Assembly: GCA_033344775.1 (NCBI GenBank)
Contig: JAWPMT010000006.1
Location: 372,001-436,000, forward strand
DNA from: Cytophagales bacterium
Lineage (GTDB): Bacteria; Bacteroidota; Bacteroidia; Cytophagales; Cyclobacteriaceae
Direction of reading: 5' to 3'
DNA length: 64,000 nt
Part shown: one piece after another, positions 61,532 through 64,000 of the stretch
Numbering within the stretch: position 1 is the first letter of the stretch
Layout: the number at the start of each line of letters is the position of its first letter
Position numbers and translations under genes: made by a program
The notes under the pieces: generated by a model
The model's input: the letters and a program-made list of their open reading frames with translations, nothing else
What the model was told of the DNA's origin: nothing
The model's database searches: none

Positions 61532-64000
61532 TAATTGTCTCTACTTAAACGTCTAAAATATTCGTTAACTTCTTTCTTGTAAAATGGACTGAGTTCCAAA
61601 GGTACATTTTTCAGCAATTCTATTTCTTTCTCTCGAGCTTTTAAATATTCCTCGAAAACTTTAGGACGCTGACGATCATATTCAGCAGCTGATTGAGCCT
61701 CTCGTTTGTTATCAAAATCCTGGTCCCGCGTAGAATTCTCTGCTTCCAACATGCGCGTTTCGATATCTTTTTGTCGATTGATCAACTGCTCCGTGAGCCT
61801 TTTGTTCACAAGATCGATCTCATTCATTTCCATCTGCTCCATGATCTCTCCCAATTGTTTTCCTATTTCATCATTGCCTGGCTGGCCCTCCAATTGCTTT
61901 TGAAACTCTCTCAATTGATTCCTGATCATCTCCTGCTGTGCCGCCATTTTGGCTAAGGACTCGGATAGTTTTCTTCCCTTCTGTCCACTCTCTTTCAGTT
62001 CTTTGATCTGCTGGCTAAGCTGCTGTTGTAGCTTTTTCAGATCACCCATGCCCTTCTTTTTGCCATCTTTCTTGTTCTTATCATTTCCGTTTGAAGGCGA
62101 AGCATTAGCCATTGCCTGCTGCATTTGTTGCAAAGCATCAGACAACAGCAGCGACAGGTTGTTCATAGAACTCATGGCATACTGCTGGTTGCTCAGCGCA
62201 CGCCCTCTGTTACGGTCTCTAAGCTCCGATAGCGCACCATCGATGTTACGGTTCATTTCGGTGACTTCTCTGGTTACAAAGCTTGAAAGCTCTGCCACAC
62301 GTCCCGCAAGCGCTAACAGGCTGTCCTGTATCACTTGTGCATCGTCTTTGAGTTTCAGCTGCTCTTGTGATAATTCAACAAACCGAGGATCAACCTGACG
62401 GATGTTCCTGAATTCTTTAATCAGTTCTTCTTCTTTGAAAGAAAGTTTTACCAGATTGTCGACAATGTCTCTGAGGTTATCGATGTTTTCCATACTGGTT
62501 TGAGATTGCATCGCAGCCTGCATGTCTTCCATCTTTTGACTCATCTGCTGCATTTGTTGTCCTGATTGCTGCTGACGCTGACTTCCATCCTTACGTTTAT
62601 TGTTCTCCAGTTGCTCCTGAGCATCCTTCATGCTTTCTTCAATGTCTTGCTCATCCTCAGAGAAGTCTTGCATGGGCTCCGGATCTTTGAGATCCTGATT
62701 GAGATCCTGAACATTATCTAATTGTTCTTTGATCTTTTCAAATTCCTTGGCAATCTCTTTTTGTTCCTGGGCAGACTCTTCAGTAGACTTCTCTTTGTTG
62801 GCTGTTTCTTCTGCCAATTCTTGTTGCTTTTCAGCCAGTTCTTCCAGATCCTTTCCGGTACGCTCCAGCTCTGATTCCATTTTCAGTCGCTTGAAGAGTT
62901 CCAGGGTTCGCTCTAATTCATTCTCCAGATCTTGCTCATTTGGAGACATACGGTTCATCATTTCCTGGATTTCATTGCTTTCTGCCTGTTCTTCCAATAG
63001 TTTTTGAAGTTCATCGTACAACTTCTTGGTTTCTTCATCCAATAATTCTTCCATTAGTTCCTGGATCTGATCGGCTTTGTCCTGCAATTGTTCACTTCGC
63101 TCATTGAATTTCTGTTCGCCATCTTTCAAGTCATTGAAATCTTCCTTCAGCTTCTGAATTTCTTCTTCCAGTGCCTGACGTTGTTTGAGGATTTCTTCCA
63201 GCATGCGTTCTTCCTGCCACTCAATTTCCTTTTTACTTCTAAGTCGATTTTGTAGTTCTTCCAGTTTTTCATTCAGGCTTTTGCTTTTCTGAATGCTGCT
63301 TTGCAATTGCTGCTCTGCTTTGCCTGATTTTTTAGCCAATTCATTCCGAATTTCCGCTTTGCCTGGTACTTTGAACAGATACGAAGGAGATTTTACTTTT
63401 TTAAAGCCATTGATAGCGTCATTGTCTGTTACTTCAACATAAACCTCCAATTGTTCATCATCTTCAAGGTTGAGTGAATCCAGGTTCCAGCGGAAGTAGT
63501 AAGTCTGCTGCAGTGAATTGATCGTAGCAGGAATACTGACTTTTTTTGTGTCGTTATCACGTTTGGCCACTAATTCCAGTGATCTTATGCCATAATCATC
63601 GGAAATACTTCCAGCAACAACTACATATTCGTATAATACTGTATCAGCGAAAAACTGATTACTGATGGATGGAAGCTCATCTTTGATCACATCGATGTTA
63701 TAGGCCAGTTTCTCTTTGTTCAGGCTGTATTGGTTTTCACTTTTGATTTCATAGCTCGTGGACTTCATGAATCTTCCTGAAACACTGAAAACACTGTTTA
63801 CTTCTTCTGCAATGAGTGAGTCGTTAGGATCAGAAACGGCTAACCAAACACTATTAGCCTCTTTGGCGTTGATCTGCCAGGTAGCTTTGGTTCCTTCAGG
63901 AATTTGAAGGTTTCCTACATTGCTGACCGATTCATGGGCCTTGCGCGTGTGAGCTGGATAATCCAATTCAATGTTAAATGAGCCAATTTCCGGTCTTGTA
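61531..64000 (-). CDS. DUF4175-family protein, 5' end outside window
   Basis: Over 820 residues visible; the frame is open to base 64000, so the N-terminus lies beyond it (members normally have N-terminal membrane helices). The visible part has a beta-rich segment (RSLELVAKRDNDTKKVSIPA) then a very long coiled coil rich in Gln, Glu and Lys (AEQQLQSSIQKSKSLNEKLE, QQQSGQQMQQMSQKMED). Envelope function suspected from family context, not known. Heads an operon with the anti-sigma-type ATPase and ybeY. Confidence 0.82.
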   Translation of the reverse strand, partial: TRPEIGSFNIELDYPAHTRKAHESVSNVGNLQIPEGTKATWQINAKEANSVWLAVSDPNDSLIAEEVNSVFSVSGRFMKSTSYEIKSENQYSLNKEKLAYNIDVIKDELPSISNQFFADTVLYEYVVVAGSISDDYGIRSLELVAKRDNDTKKVSIPATINSLQQTYYFRWNLDSLNLEDDEQLEVYVEVTDNDAINGFKKVKSPSYLFKVPGKAEIRNELAKKSGKAEQQLQSSIQKSKSLNEKLEELQNRLRSKKEIEWQEERMLEEILKQRQALEEEIQKLKEDFNDLKDGEQKFNERSEQLQDKADQIQELMEELLDEETKKLYDELQKLLEEQAESNEIQEMMNRMSPNEQDLENELERTLELFKRLKMESELERTGKDLEELAEKQQELAEETANKEKSTEESAQEQKEIAKEFEKIKEQLDNVQDLNQDLKDPEPMQDFSEDEQDIEESMKDAQEQLENNKRKDGSQRQQQSGQQMQQMSQKMEDMQAAMQSQTSMENIDNLRDIVDNLVKLSFKEEELIKEFRNIRQVDPRFVELSQEQLKLKDDAQVIQDSLLALAGRVAELSSFVTREVTEMNRNIDGALSELRDRNRGRALSNQQYAMSSMNNLSLLLSDALQQMQQAMANASPSNGNDKNKKDGKKKGMGDLKKLQQQLSQQIKELKESGQKGRKLSESLAKMAAQQEMIRNQLREFQKQLEGQPGNDEIGKQLGEIMEQMEMNEIDLVNKRLTEQLINRQKDIETRMLEAENSTRDQDFDNKREAQSAAEYDRQRPKVFEEYLKAREKEIELLKNVPLELSPFYKKEVNEYFRRLSRDN

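Noticed and set aside
1-64000. tRNA, rRNA, CRISPR arrays, IS elements, prophage
   Set aside because: No cloverleaf, repeat-spacer pattern, transposase or phage protein was seen by reading; an automated tRNA search has not been run.

Overview
The window looks like chromosomal DNA of a free-living, probably marine Bacteroidota, most likely Cytophagales-like (inference). Supporting signs are signal peptides ending in A-Q, lipoproteins, several promoters of the Bacteroidota type (-7 box TAnnTTTG), few Shine-Dalgarno sites, a fused E1 alpha/beta 2-oxoacid dehydrogenase, a YtxJ-type bacillithiol protein, a FtsX-type permease without its ATPase, and Big_5 Ig-like and DUF4175 proteins. I see no rRNA, tRNA, CRISPR array, prophage or insertion sequence.

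Left part (1-15.4 kb): secreted or surface proteins (LamG-like, an unknown lysine-rich secreted protein, a TPR-CHAT protein anchored by a C-terminal helix, a tandem pair of beta-barrel-like paralogues, a 17-residue repeat protein) mixed with housekeeping genes (lipA, a HAD phosphatase, OsmC, YtxJ). Middle part (15.4-48 kb): the fused E1 enzyme, a run of minus-strand hydrolases (M28 and S66 peptidases, penicillin acylase, MBL-fold), tag, a NAT-like pseudoenzyme, a GT4 glycosyltransferase, TerB-like twins, an SDR, a GAF-type protein, an XRE regulator, a FtsX permease, a CaCA exchanger, a Rieske protein, gdhA, and a CASTOR/POLLUX-like channel divergent from a TAXI-like lipoprotein. Three small proteins below 60 residues lie in the gaps.

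47.4-49 kb: a NarL/LuxR response regulator is followed by 800 bp of non-coding DNA. It holds two copies of a small-RNA-like unit. Each copy has an identical 32-nt core and a terminator hairpin, and lies behind an identical palindrome ATACCCA-N4-TGGGTAT. This is my best candidate for an undescribed regulatory system. A MarR-fadN-fadA beta-oxidation operon follows, with a perfect 28-bp palindrome upstream of marR.

55.6-60.7 kb: the intergenic region 55614-55990 carries five perfect DnaA boxes (TTATNCACA) plus near matches and is very likely oriC. About 4.5 kb away, around mnmG and ybeY, are three perfect parS sites (TGTTCCACGTGGAACA). The window therefore seems to contain the chromosome replication origin and centromere. 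The right end is an operon (DUF4175, anti-sigma-type ATPase, ybeY) running off the window.
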